Positions 6,719 through 17,804 of a DNA stretch of 64,000 nucleotides are shown piece after piece. Source of the DNA: Trueperella abortisuis. Lineage in GTDB: Bacteria > Actinomycetota > Actinomycetes > Actinomycetales > Actinomycetaceae. The position numbers and the translations under genes were made by a program. The DNA lies in the NCBI RefSeq assembly GCF_030811095.1, contig NZ_JAUSQL010000001.1, forward strand, positions 310,001-374,000, read 5' to 3'. Under the pieces are notes generated by a model. The model had not been told where the DNA came from and did not search any database. It saw only the letters and a list, made by a program, of their open reading frames with translations. How positions within the stretch are numbered: position 1 is the stretch's first letter; every line of letters begins with the position of its first letter.

Positions 6719-7335
6719 TGGCCGGAGTTTATGACGGCGCGGTCCAGTCGCTCATCGACGAACTGGGCCGACTGCCCGGGATCGGCCCCAAGGGCGCGCA
6801 GCGGATCGCGTTCTACCTGCTCGAAGCCGACGACGCCGAGGTTGACGCCCTCGTCGACGCCCTTGAATCCGTCAAATCGAAGGTCAGGTTCTGCGAGATC
6901 TGTGGCAACGTCACCGAGGAAAAGATCTGCCGTATCTGTGCCGACCCCCGGCGCCTCGACTCCGTCATCTGCGTGGTGGAGGAAGCCAAGGACATCGTCG
7001 CCATCGAGCGTTCGCGCGAATACCGCGGCCGCTACCACGTGCTCGGCGGGGCGATCGACCCCATCGGCGGCGTCGGCCCAGAAGACCTACGCATCCGGGA
7101 GCTATACGCGAGGCTGGGCTCCGGCGTCGTGCAAGAGGTGATCCTCGCAATGGACCCGAACGTCGAGGGGGAGGCCACCGCCACGTACCTCTCCCTCAAC
7201 CTGTCACACATGAACGTCATCGTGTCACGGCTCGCCTCCGGCCTGCCCGTCGGCGGCGACCTCGAATACGCTGACGAGGTCACTATTTCCCGCGCCATGG
7301 AAGGCCGTCAGAGGATTCACGTGCCCAGCACGTGA
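6718..7335 (+). CDS. recR: Recombination mediator protein RecR
   Basis: A 205-residue protein of RecFOR-dependent gap repair, which helps load RecA. It has the N-terminal HhH segment ([20 protein letters not shown]), a four-Cys zinc finger (CEICGN and CRICAD, about residues 59-75), the Toprim domain beginning at [10 protein letters not shown] and the C-terminal [18 protein letters not shown]. Length is normal for the family. Its ATG overlaps the dnaX stop (TAATG), so the two are co-translated; the pairing dnaX-recR is widespread in bacteria. Confidence 0.97.
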   Translation: MAGVYDGAVQSLIDELGRLPGIGPKGAQRIAFYLLEADDAEVDALVDALESVKSKVRFCEICGNVTEEKICRICADPRRLDSVICVVEEAKDIVAIERSREYRGRYHVLGGAIDPIGGVGPEDLRIRELYARLGSGVVQEVILAMDPNVEGEATATYLSLNLSHMNVIVSRLASGLPVGGDLEYADEVTISRAMEGRQRIHVPST

Positions 7336-7393
7336 GAGTCCCAGCCGCGCGCGCGACGCTTCGCATAGCATGGGGGCACCGAAAGGAGTTGAC

Positions 7394-9720
<2,327 letters not shown>

Positions 9721-9777
9721 TTCAAGGCTGTTAATCCCGGGTTTCCCACGCCACGTTGTGGTGCCCGTGGCCCGGCT

Positions 9778-9854
9778 TGTAGACAACTGGTGAATCTAGT
9801 GGTTTTCGTCGGCTAATCGGCGGTTTTGGGCCGTAGATTCACCAGTTGTCTACA
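9778..9854. repeat. Long palindromic repeat, copy 1
   Basis: Perfect 21-base inverted arms (9778-9798 and 9834-9854, containing AACTGGTGAATCTA) enclose a 35-base centre with GTCGGCTAATCGGCGG. A second copy follows within 45 bases. Could act as a terminator for asd, but the size and shared centre suggest a dispersed REP/MITE-like element. Confidence 0.7.
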
Positions 9855-9898
9855 TCGGTCATTGCGCCGGGGTTTTCTGGGCGGAGAGCGTTGTAGCT

Positions 9899-9961
9899 AA
9901 CTGGTGAATCTGGTGGTTTTCGTCGGCTAATCGGCGGTTTTCGGCCTGAAATTCACCAGTT
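9899..9961. repeat. Long palindromic repeat, copy 2
   Basis: Arms AACTGGTGAAT (9899-9909) and ATTCACCAGTT (9951-9961) enclose a centre almost identical to copy 1 (GGTTTTCGTCGGCTAATCGG and following). Only the inner 11 bases of the longer copy 1 arms are conserved. Same orientation as copy 1. Confidence 0.65.
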
Positions 9962-10075
9962 GGCGGCGAGAGTGCTCCTCGAGAATCCTTTCCACAGATC
10001 GCGATAGTGTCGTTGCTACCCTCTTTTCGGGGGTATTGGGAAACGGTCACGCGGGATTCTTGCCATCCTAAAGCC

Positions 10076-10930
10076 ATGTTTCGTGGTGTTGTTTCTCGCG
10101 CGGAGTTGGACAGCCAGGGTCTCAATGATCGGCAGATCTCTGACCTGATTGCGACAGGTAAACTCGAGCGAATAAGCCGCGTCTGGTATGCCAGGCCGGA
10201 TGCCGATAGCACTGTCGCATTGGCGGCCGCATGTCATAGTCGGCTTGGATGCCTGTCCGCTGCTAGGATGCACGGGATCTGGGTACCACCGGAATCGACA
10301 CCGACGATACACCTGGTAGCGAACAACGGCGAGTCCGCGGCGAAGATCAAGCAGGAGATCTCGCGGTTCAGTCGCGGCCGGGCTTCGGCCAACGTTCACC
10401 GTGTCTCCGGATCCAAGAGGCAACTGGTCGCAGATGTTGAGGACGCCGTTGAGCAGGTTGCGCGCTTCCACGATGGGGAGTCTGCCCTCGTGGTGATGGA
10501 ATCGGCGCTGAATCTGGGCCTGATGAGCATGTCGGGGATCCAGGCGATCTTAGAGAGGGTCCCGGCAAGTAGGGCGCGCAAGCTCAACGGGGTGCAATTC
10601 GGATCGCAGTCGGGCAGCGAGACCCGCGTTGCGCATTTCATGAGGAAACGAGGCGTGCGGGTGGTTCAGCAGTTCTCGCCCGTTCGTGGTCGTTATGCTG
10701 ACATGCTCGTCGGCAACTCGTGGCTCCTCGAGTGTGACTCCGTGGCCCACCATATGAGTCGGATGGAGTTTGAAAGTGACCGGGAGCGCGACCTCCTCTT
10801 TCGGTCGCTTGGCTATGAGGTTACGCGCCTGAGTTACCACCAGATCTGGTACGACTGGGAGAACACCCAGGATGCGCTGGCCGCGATCCTCAAGCAACGC
10901 CGCTATCTGCGCCCTCCCCATGGGCGTTAG
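10076..10930 (+). CDS. AbiEi-like HTH plus DUF559 endonuclease-fold protein
   Basis: A 284-residue protein. ATG 10076 is preferred over the in-frame ATG 10007, because the conserved HTH starts at once (GVVSRAELDSQGLNDRQISD). Residues 1-95 resemble the winged-helix domain of AbiEi-type antitoxins. The C-terminal part (about 175-275) matches the DUF559/VSR-like PD-(D/E)xK fold: SETRVAHFMRKRG, RYADMLVGNSWLLECDS with the acidic pair, then FESDRERDLLFRSLGYEVTR. Such two-domain proteins are common and poorly characterised in Actinobacteria; no AbiEii toxin partner is adjacent. It may be a nuclease or a regulator. No ribosome site is obvious. Confidence 0.7.
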   Translation: MFRGVVSRAELDSQGLNDRQISDLIATGKLERISRVWYARPDADSTVALAAACHSRLGCLSAARMHGIWVPPESTPTIHLVANNGESAAKIKQEISRFSRGRASANVHRVSGSKRQLVADVEDAVEQVARFHDGESALVVMESALNLGLMSMSGIQAILERVPASRARKLNGVQFGSQSGSETRVAHFMRKRGVRVVQQFSPVRGRYADMLVGNSWLLECDSVAHHMSRMEFESDRERDLLFRSLGYEVTRLSYHQIWYDWENTQDALAAILKQRRYLRPPHGR

Positions 10931-11061
10931 CATCGGTTGCCCACCAAGTATAAGGATCCCGTGGATTTCCGTCGCGGACTTTGCGCTCAGACCGATGAGA
11001 GCAGACAGAGATTTGTGGTGTACAATAGGGCCGAGATCCAACACCGACGTCAAGGACGGCC

Positions 11062-11457
11062 ATGAGCAAGCGCACTGACCCCGCGCACAAACAATCCCCC
11101 GGACCTCGTTATCGCAAGCTCGTGGCGGTCATCGCCGCAATCGCGAGTGTGTTTGTGCCATTCATGCTGGTCGCCGGGATGCGTTCGGAGGGGATCCCGC
11201 AGGCGGCGATGTTCCTCTCGGCTATTCTGCTTGCGGCCGTGCTGGTCAAGGCGGCGATCGGCCTCAAACTTAACTACGTCATTGACGCCCCGGATTACTT
11301 CGAGCTACGTGATTGGCCCTCGGCACCCAAACGCATCGTGTACGCAGACCTTGCCCAGGTGCGCTTCTTCAACGAGCCGCGCAACTACCTCCACCTGCTC
11401 GACACCAGGGGCACGCTCATCAAGGTCGATGTTCGATACTATAATGCCCCACCCTGA
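11062..11457 (+). CDS. Small two-helix membrane protein
   Basis: 131 residues. A basic N-terminus (KRTDPAHKQS) precedes two membrane helices (about 20-42 and 46-66), and the rest is a soluble domain (YFELRDWPSAPKRIVYADLA and following) of beta character that resembles the small PH-like domains of membrane-anchored actinobacterial proteins. A TACAAT -10 candidate lies at 11021-11026. I do not recognise a named family and see no functional clue from the neighbours. Confidence 0.55.
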   Translation: MSKRTDPAHKQSPGPRYRKLVAVIAAIASVFVPFMLVAGMRSEGIPQAAMFLSAILLAAVLVKAAIGLKLNYVIDAPDYFELRDWPSAPKRIVYADLAQVRFFNEPRNYLHLLDTRGTLIKVDVRYYNAPP

Positions 11458-11590
11458 TCGCGCGGGCCGAGAGTTTTGAACGTAGATCAGCACGGCCGGC
11501 GTAGGCCGCAACAAGGGCAGGAAAACCTCGGCGCTCCGCCACCGGCGGTAAGCGTTACTGAACCAACACTCGATAAGGAAAGGACACTTC

Positions 11591-12685
11591 ATGGTCAACT
11601 ACGGAATCGTCGGAACGGGCTACTTTGGCGCGGAGCTCGGTCGGGCATTGCACCGGCTCGAGGGCGCGAACGTGCTCGGCGTCTACGACCCCGTCAACGC
11701 CGCCGGTCCCGCCGCGGAGTTTGACGCGGAGGTCTTTGACTCGATGGAGGCCTTGGTCACGGACCCGCGTGTTGATGCGGTGATCGTTGCCTCCCCGAAT
11801 TCCATGCATGTGGAGCCGACTCTCACGGCGGCGCGCGCGGGTAAGGCGATTTTCGTGGAGAAGCCGATCGCGCTCAACTACGCGGACTGCGCATCGATGG
11901 TTGACACCGCCCGCGCCAACAACGTCTTCTTCATGGCGGGCCACGTCATGAATTTCATGAACGGGGTGCGGCTGGCCAAGCGCCTTATCGCGTCGGGCGA
12001 GCTGGGGCGCGTGCTCCACATTCGCTCGACGCGCACGGGCTGGGAGGCTGAGCCGCCGATCGCAGCGTGGAAGAATGTTCGAGGGCTCTCCGGCGGGCAC
12101 CTCTACCATCACATCCACGAGCTTGACTGCGTCCAGTCCATCCTCGGCCCGGCCCGCTTTGCGACGATGATCGGCGGGAACATGGCCCACCACGGAGTCG
12201 ATGACGTCGAGGACATGCTCCTCATCCAGCTTCAGTTCGACGACGCGTTCGCCACCCTCGAGTACGGTTCGGCCTTCCGCTGGCCAGAGCACTACCTGCT
12301 CATCCAGGCGGAGAAGGGCGCGGTGAAGATCGACCTGCAGGATGTAGGTGTCACGGTCCGCATCGGCGACGCCGAGGAGCACTACCTTCTGCATCGCACC
12401 GAAGAAGAGGATCGCCAGCGTGCGCAGATCTATGCGGGTCTGACGGCGACGGATGGTGGTGTCCAGTTTGGCCATCCCGGCATGGAGTTGCCGCTGTGGT
12501 TATCGGGCATTGTGGAGGAGGAGATGACTTACTTCCACGGACTCATGCAGGGTGAGCCAGTCCTTGAGGAGTTTTCGAAGCTCTCTGATGGCACAGCAGC
12601 GATGGAAGCAATTGCTACGGCGGATGCCTGCACCCTCTCGCTCAAGGAGAACCGCAAGGTGGCGATAGCGGAGATCACAGTCTAA
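11591..12685 (+). CDS. Gfo/Idh/MocA-family oxidoreductase (copy 1)
   Basis: A 364-residue NAD(P)-dependent sugar or polyol dehydrogenase. Rossmann motif YGIVGTGYFGAELGRAL at 4-20; the cofactor and substrate lysine is in the EKP motif (FVEKPIAL, 90-92); a GHVMNFMNGVRLAK block and a YHHIHELDCVQ block with catalytic His/Asp candidates follow. AAGGAAAGG lies a few bases upstream. The protein is very similar over its full length to the one at 19628-20731, including long identical stretches, but this copy has the GC-rich codon use of the host. Substrate unknown; the linked ABC importer suggests a derivatised or rare sugar. Confidence 0.85.
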   Translation: MVNYGIVGTGYFGAELGRALHRLEGANVLGVYDPVNAAGPAAEFDAEVFDSMEALVTDPRVDAVIVASPNSMHVEPTLTAARAGKAIFVEKPIALNYADCASMVDTARANNVFFMAGHVMNFMNGVRLAKRLIASGELGRVLHIRSTRTGWEAEPPIAAWKNVRGLSGGHLYHHIHELDCVQSILGPARFATMIGGNMAHHGVDDVEDMLLIQLQFDDAFATLEYGSAFRWPEHYLLIQAEKGAVKIDLQDVGVTVRIGDAEEHYLLHRTEEEDRQRAQIYAGLTATDGGVQFGHPGMELPLWLSGIVEEEMTYFHGLMQGEPVLEEFSKLSDGTAAMEAIATADACTLSLKENRKVAIAEITV

Positions 12686-12921
12686 ATCTGGCGGCGGTCT
12701 GTCATGCCCGTGGTTCCGCCGCGCGCCAATCGCACCTGTCCGAGCGATAGCTATTTGACGACACTCGGTATTATTCTCTCTTTGCCGGCGCCAACATCAT
12801 GCCCATCGTGATTGCCAGTGTTGCTATACCGCCACGTATCCATATCGCGAGTCGAGCTACTGGGCGGTCTGAGCGCTAGAGATTGGCATCCAACGATGGC
12901 GTTACGGGGTATTCGGGTGTG
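12686..12921. other. Gene-free stretch between copy 1 oxidoreductase and GntR gene
   Basis: About 240 bases without a convincing gene. The first 45 bases contain GC-rich inverted segments (GGCGGCGG with CCGCCGC) that could terminate transcription. A short plus-strand run near 12783-12845 reads as hydrophobic protein (GANIMPIVIASVAIPP), possibly a permease remnant, but too short to name. Confidence 0.3.
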
Positions 12922-13656
12922 TCAGTTCTCGTCGGGGTAATAATTCGGGTGAGGTAGCTTGTTTCTGAGCGGCGTGTAGTGTTGGTTGAGGAGCGTCTTG
13001 TACTTGCCGACTTGCCCGGCTTCAGCCGCCCCAAGGATCTGTCTGTGAATTGTAGCGGTGGCAATGAGTTCTTCGTTGCTCAACGGGGCGAGCTTTTGGT
13101 GCACAACGTCTTCGACGTCCCAAAAAGCGTCAACCAATTGAAGGAACAAGAGATTGTTCGCTCGTTTTGCGAATGCCTTGTGGAACTCTCGGTCAACGTC
13201 AAGAAATGTCTCACCGTTTTGAGCAAGCCTCTCCATTCGATCTACGAGGGCATGGAGCTCTGGGTGTGTCTTGCCTTTTAGCTTTTCTACTACAGGTTCC
13301 GCGTATCCGGTGTCGAGCAACGCACGAATTTCGATCATGTCACCGAGGGCGACCAAGCCTCCCGTCGGCGTCAAAGCGCCACGGAAAATCAAGGACTGAA
13401 CCATGGGCTGCAACGACATGTTTGAGACGTAGGTGCCAGTACCGTGTCGAACTTCGACGATATCCAATGTCGAGAGGACCTTGATAGCTTCGCGAATCGA
13501 AGAGCGTGAAACATCGAGAATCTCCATGAGTTCGGCCTCTGAAGGTAGCATGTCGCCACTCTGCAGGCCTCGCTCAAGAATGAGGTCTTTGATCGCGCCT
13601 ACGATCCAGTTGTCGGTGGGCCGAGGCTGGTGGCGCGGTCGTTTTCTCTGGTTCAT
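12922..13656 (-). CDS. FadR-type GntR transcriptional regulator (sugar ABC locus)
   Basis: 244 residues from ATG 13656; a TTG 33 bases further upstream lies inside the promoter of the divergent gene and is less likely. N-terminal winged HTH with the GntR signature (LQSGDMLPSEAELMEILDVS and SSIREAIKVLSTLDIVEVRH), then an all-helical FCD ligand domain with metal-binding positions (DREFHKAF, THRQILGAAEAG-type). FadR/FCD regulators respond to carboxylates or sugar acids and usually repress their divergent neighbour, here the ABC binding-protein gene. A matching palindrome sits at 13728-13740. Confidence 0.85.
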   Translation of the reverse strand: MNQRKRPRHQPRPTDNWIVGAIKDLILERGLQSGDMLPSEAELMEILDVSRSSIREAIKVLSTLDIVEVRHGTGTYVSNMSLQPMVQSLIFRGALTPTGGLVALGDMIEIRALLDTGYAEPVVEKLKGKTHPELHALVDRMERLAQNGETFLDVDREFHKAFAKRANNLLFLQLVDAFWDVEDVVHQKLAPLSNEELIATATIHRQILGAAEAGQVGKYKTLLNQHYTPLRNKLPHPNYYPDEN

Positions 13657-13682
13657 TCTTGCTCTTTTCTCTCGAAAAGCTG

Positions 13683-13740
13683 TTGACAAGTGATACAGAG
13701 AACAATACCATAGCTCATACGACGTTCGACGTCGGACGTC
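13683..13740 (+). promoter_or_regulatory. Promoter and FadR-type operator of the sugar ABC operon
   Basis: TTGACA (13683-13688), 17 bases, then TACCAT (13706-13711) form a strong promoter reading to the binding-protein gene. The palindrome GACGTCGGACGTC (13728-13740) lies just after the expected start point and fits the FadR-subfamily pattern of GTM and KAC half-sites separated by one base. Repression by the divergent regulator is inferred. Confidence 0.6.
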
Positions 13741-14569
13741 CTAGGTTTCAGCATCTAAGAACAAGGGAGTTCGCAATGGGACTGAAAAGGATACTTGCTT
13801 TTGGTGCCGCGGCCATGATGTCCGTGGCGTCCCTGACAGCTTGCTCGGGTGGCGGTGAATCTGAAAGCGGTGGCAGCGGCGGAGATCTCGCTGGCGATAT
13901 CGTGTTTTGGTCTAGCTACACTCAAGGGCCCAGAGCTGAGTATATGCAGGAGATGGCCGATCGGTTTATGAAGGATCACCCGGATGTGAACATCAAGATC
14001 GAACTGTTCTCCTGGAGTGAGTTCTACACGAAGTGGACGACGGGACTTTCAACCGGGAATGTCCCGGATATTTCCACTGCGTTGCCGAATCATGTGACGG
14101 AAATGATTGATGCTGATGCCCTTGTCCCGCTCGATGATGTTATTGATGTCATCGGAAGGGACCGGTTCTACGAAACAGCGCTCGCTGAGGGTGAGTCCGA
14201 CGGTGCTCACTATTCCGTTCCTCTATACTCTCATGCCCAGCTTATGTGGATTAGGAAGGATCTGTTGGAGGATGCCGGACTTGAGGTGCCGCAGACGTGG
14301 GATGAACTCTCGGCTGCCGCCGAGAAGCTGACGGATGGTAGTGTTTTCGGCCTTTCCGTACCGATGGGGTCGAACGACATGGCGGCGACGCGCTTCTTGA
14401 ATTTCTACGTACAATCTAATGGTGAAGCGCTGATTGATGAGGAGGGTAGGGCTGATCTCACGTCGCAAGCCGCACTTGACGGAATTAAGTACTTCACTGA
14501 CCTCTACAAGAAGACCTCCCCTGAGGGATCAGTCAACTTCAACATTCTTGATCAGGCGACTCTTTACTA

Positions 14570-14576
14570 CCAGGGA
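14570..14576. repeat. Target-site duplication, left copy
   Basis: CCAGGGA directly before the left end of the IS21-family element. It is repeated at 17247-17253 after the right end, as expected for a recent insertion. Confidence 0.85.
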
Positions 14577-14700
14577 TGTTGCGAGCGTGGAAAATGAAGC
14601 GGTGTGGTGACGATCGTGAAGCGCGATGGTGAGCATCGTGAAGCGCGTGGGTGACGATTGTGAAGCGGTTGTCACCCACGCGCTTAGTTATTGCTGAGGA

Positions 14701-15468
14701 CTAGGACACTGTTGGTGCCAGCCTCATGTTCGGTCCGTCGACGTTGACGATTTCTGCCCCGCCGACAAGGCGGTTGAGTAGGGATTCAGCCACGACTCGA
14801 TCAGGCATTGATTCGTACCAGTCTTCTGGGGCGAATTGGGAAGTGACCATGGTCGATCCTCTGCCTTCTCGTGCTGCTAGAAGATTGAACAGCTCGTTGG
14901 CGGTTTCACCACTAATTGGAGTGGTGAGAAAGTCATCGAGGACGAGCAGGTCACAGCCAACTATCTGGTTGATGAATTTCAACCGTGCGGGATCGCTGCG
15001 GTCGAGTACGGCCAGTTGGTCGGCTAGGTCTGCGGTTCGGAAGAACTTGGCTGAATAGTCCCGCTTACATGCTTCGTGTAAGAGAGCGCAGGCTAGATAG
15101 GTCTTTCCGACTGATGATTTGCCCAGGATAACGACGTTGCTGGCGTGTTCTATCCATTGACAATGCGCTAGCCGGCTAGTTAACTCACGGGTGAGGTTGC
15201 GCTTTGGTGTGTGACGGATATCAGCAGCACAAGCATCGGGCAGGGGTGTCATTGATGCCTTGAGCAGTTTTGCAAATCGTCGCTCTGCTCGAGCTGCAAC
15301 CTCTTTTTCTACAGCGAAGATGATCTTGTCTGAAAACGTCCACTCATCAAAGGCACTGTCATTGGCCATACTGATAACGGTCTGGCCAAAGGCAGTCATG
15401 CGTAGCTTGGTGAAGGTTTCCATCCACGTGTCGTCTAGATGCTGACGTGGTGCGGTAGAAAAAGTCAT
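14701..15468 (-). CDS. istB: IS21-family helper ATPase IstB
   Basis: 255 residues of the AAA+ DnaC/IstB type that assists IstA in target capture. Walker A is in VILGKSSVGKTYLACAL and Walker B in LLVLDDFLTTPISG; sensor residues follow in GSTMVTSQFAPEDWYE. A C-terminal SLLNRLVGGAEIV matches the family. The ATG overlaps the istA stop (TAATG), the usual coupling. Nothing suggests inactivation. Confidence 0.93.
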   Translation of the reverse strand: MTFSTAPRQHLDDTWMETFTKLRMTAFGQTVISMANDSAFDEWTFSDKIIFAVEKEVAARAERRFAKLLKASMTPLPDACAADIRHTPKRNLTRELTSRLAHCQWIEHASNVVILGKSSVGKTYLACALLHEACKRDYSAKFFRTADLADQLAVLDRSDPARLKFINQIVGCDLLVLDDFLTTPISGETANELFNLLAAREGRGSTMVTSQFAPEDWYESMPDRVVAESLLNRLVGGAEIVNVDGPNMRLAPTVS

Positions 15469-17123
15469 TAGTTGTCTCCTTCTTTCATCAAAGCACTCAG
15501 TGAGAATTGCTCACGCCCGCCGAGCATGCCGCGTGATTGGGAACGCGATGACGGTGCTGGCTGTGATGGAGTTGCTGGTGCAGATTCCCGCGTGGGCGGG
15601 GCGGTTGGCCGTGTGGATTGTTCATGGCGGATGACTGCCATCATGTTCTTGACCGCGGTGTAGCTAATAGCTCGTTGGCGGTGGCCTTCATCTCCTAGAA
15701 GGCGCTGGCATGCTTGCTCGAGAATTAGTTTATTCTCTGTAGCTTTACCTAGCTTGATGATGTTGCGGGCTGGTTGAAAGCCTTGGGCTGTAATCTTTTT
15801 CGATGCCAACAACGCTTCAACAGCTTGCCGGGTATACGGCCCAATCCGGGATGCTTGGGTCACAAAGTACGACGGTGTCCATAGGTTCCTAGCCTGGGCC
15901 ATCCCCGGCGGAGCGTGTTCAACATCGGTGACATAGGCACCGCGTTGGACACTGACCTGGTGACGAGCCTGAGCTTGGCCATCGGCAAAGACATCAAGGA
16001 TCTGCCCACGGATACGCACATCAACACTTCGTCCCACCAGCTGGTAAGGCACCGAGTATTTCACGGTATTGATCGTGATATGCCAGTCAGGAGTGACTTT
16101 CGACTTCTTCCACACGGTATCTACCCACCCTGTTGCAGGAAGATTACCTAGTTCGTCAGATTCGAGTTCTTCGAAGATATCCTGGCGGCTACGTTGCTGA
16201 TTGCGAAACGGGCGGCGATGATTAATCGCCTCAACCTGTCCGGCAACCGCGTCATTAAGGTCGTCAAGGCTGGCAAAGACCACATCGGCAAGTTTGCGAA
16301 TCACCCAGTTGGTTACAATCTTGACTCCAGATTCCACATTGCCTTTTTCACGTGGGCGAACAGGATTAGTTGGAAGAGCAGCAGTGTTGTAGTGCTCGAG
16401 AAATTCCTCATACTTCGCGTTGACTCGTCGTGCGCGTTCACCTTTGGCAATCTGATTCGATGCCGTAGACGCATTATCAGGAACAACCACCTCAGTAACG
16501 CCACCGAAATACTCGAAGGCCAAGCGGTGCCCTTCCAGCCACGAGGGTTGTTTTTCATCAATGAAGCCATGGGCAAAGACCATTCCTGAATACGGCAGTG
16601 AAGCAACAAAGATATGGATCTTGCTGCGTTTAGCCGTAATCGGATCAACAACTGCCATGGTCGACCCCGCCCAATCCACCTGCATGGTATGGCCCGGCTG
16701 GTGCACAATCAGTGCGGTCACGCCTTGGGTGGCAACATGGGCAGCCACCAGCTGGCGGAAGCGCTCATAGCTATAGAACTTCAGACCACGTGGTGCTGGT
16801 TGGTCAAGATAGGTCGACCACAGCACTCGCAGTGGAGTCTTGTTCCTGCCGGTACGAGCTTTGATCACAACATCGAAATCGATACCAACGAAGTCATCAG
16901 CGACTACGAGTCGACCATCACCAATGAGATCAGTAATCGCCGAATCGTCTAACGACTCTAAAAGTTCACTGGTGATGCCATGGGAATCAATGGCTTTGCG
17001 CGCTTTGGCAATCGTGGCCTGAGCAGCACCACAGCGTTGTTGTATCTGCCGATACGAGAGCCCCTGAAGCAGGAGCTTGATAATCAACCGGTAATCAGTC
17101 ACGGCTGACGTCCTTTCTAACAA
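15468..17123 (-). CDS. istA: IS21-family transposase IstA
   Basis: 551 residues. N-terminal HTH (LLLQGLSYRQIQQRCGAAQA) for terminal-repeat binding, then the DDE integrase core: MQVDWAG (first Asp), EVVVPDNAST (second Asp) and REKGNVESGVK (Glu), followed by the Mu-type beta domain (YSVPYQLVGRSVDVRI). Length is normal for the family. Catalyses strand transfer of the element that disrupts the binding-protein gene. Confidence 0.93.
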   Translation of the reverse strand: MLERTSAVTDYRLIIKLLLQGLSYRQIQQRCGAAQATIAKARKAIDSHGITSELLESLDDSAITDLIGDGRLVVADDFVGIDFDVVIKARTGRNKTPLRVLWSTYLDQPAPRGLKFYSYERFRQLVAAHVATQGVTALIVHQPGHTMQVDWAGSTMAVVDPITAKRSKIHIFVASLPYSGMVFAHGFIDEKQPSWLEGHRLAFEYFGGVTEVVVPDNASTASNQIAKGERARRVNAKYEEFLEHYNTAALPTNPVRPREKGNVESGVKIVTNWVIRKLADVVFASLDDLNDAVAGQVEAINHRRPFRNQQRSRQDIFEELESDELGNLPATGWVDTVWKKSKVTPDWHITINTVKYSVPYQLVGRSVDVRIRGQILDVFADGQAQARHQVSVQRGAYVTDVEHAPPGMAQARNLWTPSYFVTQASRIGPYTRQAVEALLASKKITAQGFQPARNIIKLGKATENKLILEQACQRLLGDEGHRQRAISYTAVKNMMAVIRHEQSTRPTAPPTRESAPATPSQPAPSSRSQSRGMLGGREQFSLSALMKEGDN

Positions 17124-17246
17124 GCACGCAACCGGATTGTCACGTGCTAGTAGAAATAGTTATCAGCCCACCGAAAGTGCTTCACGATCGTCACCACACC
17201 GCTTCACGATCGTCACCACCCTGCTTCAAAAAGCACGTTCCTAACA

Positions 17247-17253
17247 CCAGGGA
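17247..17253. repeat. Target-site duplication, right copy
   Basis: Second copy of CCAGGGA, directly after the AACA right end. The interrupted reading frame resumes here. Confidence 0.85.
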
Positions 17254-17804
17254 AAGACAGCATTCGATTTTAATTCGGGATTCCAGATTGGCGGCGTTGA
17301 GTCAACAACGCCTGATCTCTTAGATGCGATTGAGGGTGTTCCGCTTCCGCGCATGAAGGCAAGTGATCCGATTTATGGTGGCGAGACATCGAATCTTCCG
17401 ATGGTGGTCTGGAAGAACTCGAAGCACCCAGAGGTTGCAAAGGAGTTTCTCAAGACGCTCTACCGGGATGAGGACTACATCCGATTCCTCAAGTCCGTTC
17501 CTGTGGGAATGATGCCGTCGCTGAAGGACATCGCATCTAATGAGGAGTTCCTCCAAGATCCCTATATCGAGCGTTTCCGGAGTACATACGATGCTCTGAA
17601 TGAGGTCATTCCGCTTGGTACCTCCATTGGAATGGAGGATGGCCCGTGCGTACAGGCAGGAATCATCGTCAGCCAGGGAGTTATCGAGAAAATGTTCCAA
17701 GACATCGTGTTGTACGATAAGCCGATTGAGAGCGCAGCGAAGGAAGCTGAAGACTCGCTCAACAACATGTTTGAAGCTGCGGGAGCCTTGAATTAGGAAT
17801 CTTA

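Larger units (their letters stand above)
14577..17246 (-). mobile_element. IS21-family insertion sequence, complete
   Basis: 2670 bp, bounded by TGTT...AACA ends. Both ends carry several copies of a TGAAGC-GGTGACGATCGTGAAGC type repeat (left about 14597-14675, right about 17170-17228), the multiple terminal repeats usual for IS21, and the element has made a 7-bp duplication. It contains istA and istB on the minus strand, both intact, so it is likely still mobile. Confidence 0.92.
13776..17796 (+). pseudogene. ABC sugar-binding lipoprotein, split by an IS21-family element
   Basis: An extracellular family 1 (MalE-type) solute-binding protein. ATG 13776 follows AAGGGAG. The product has a lipoprotein signal peptide (MGLKRILAFG through the LTAC lipobox) and then GDIVFWSSYTQGPRAEYMQE, the start of the binding fold. 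After 267 residues the frame runs into the insertion and stops at 14597. The 3' part resumes at 17247 and runs to TAG 17796 (MKASDPIYGGETSNLPMVVW and so on). Removing the element and one 7-base duplication joins the two parts in frame (LYYQGKTAFDFNSGFQ), so the gene was intact before the insertion and precise excision would restore it. Both permease genes follow. Confidence 0.9.
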
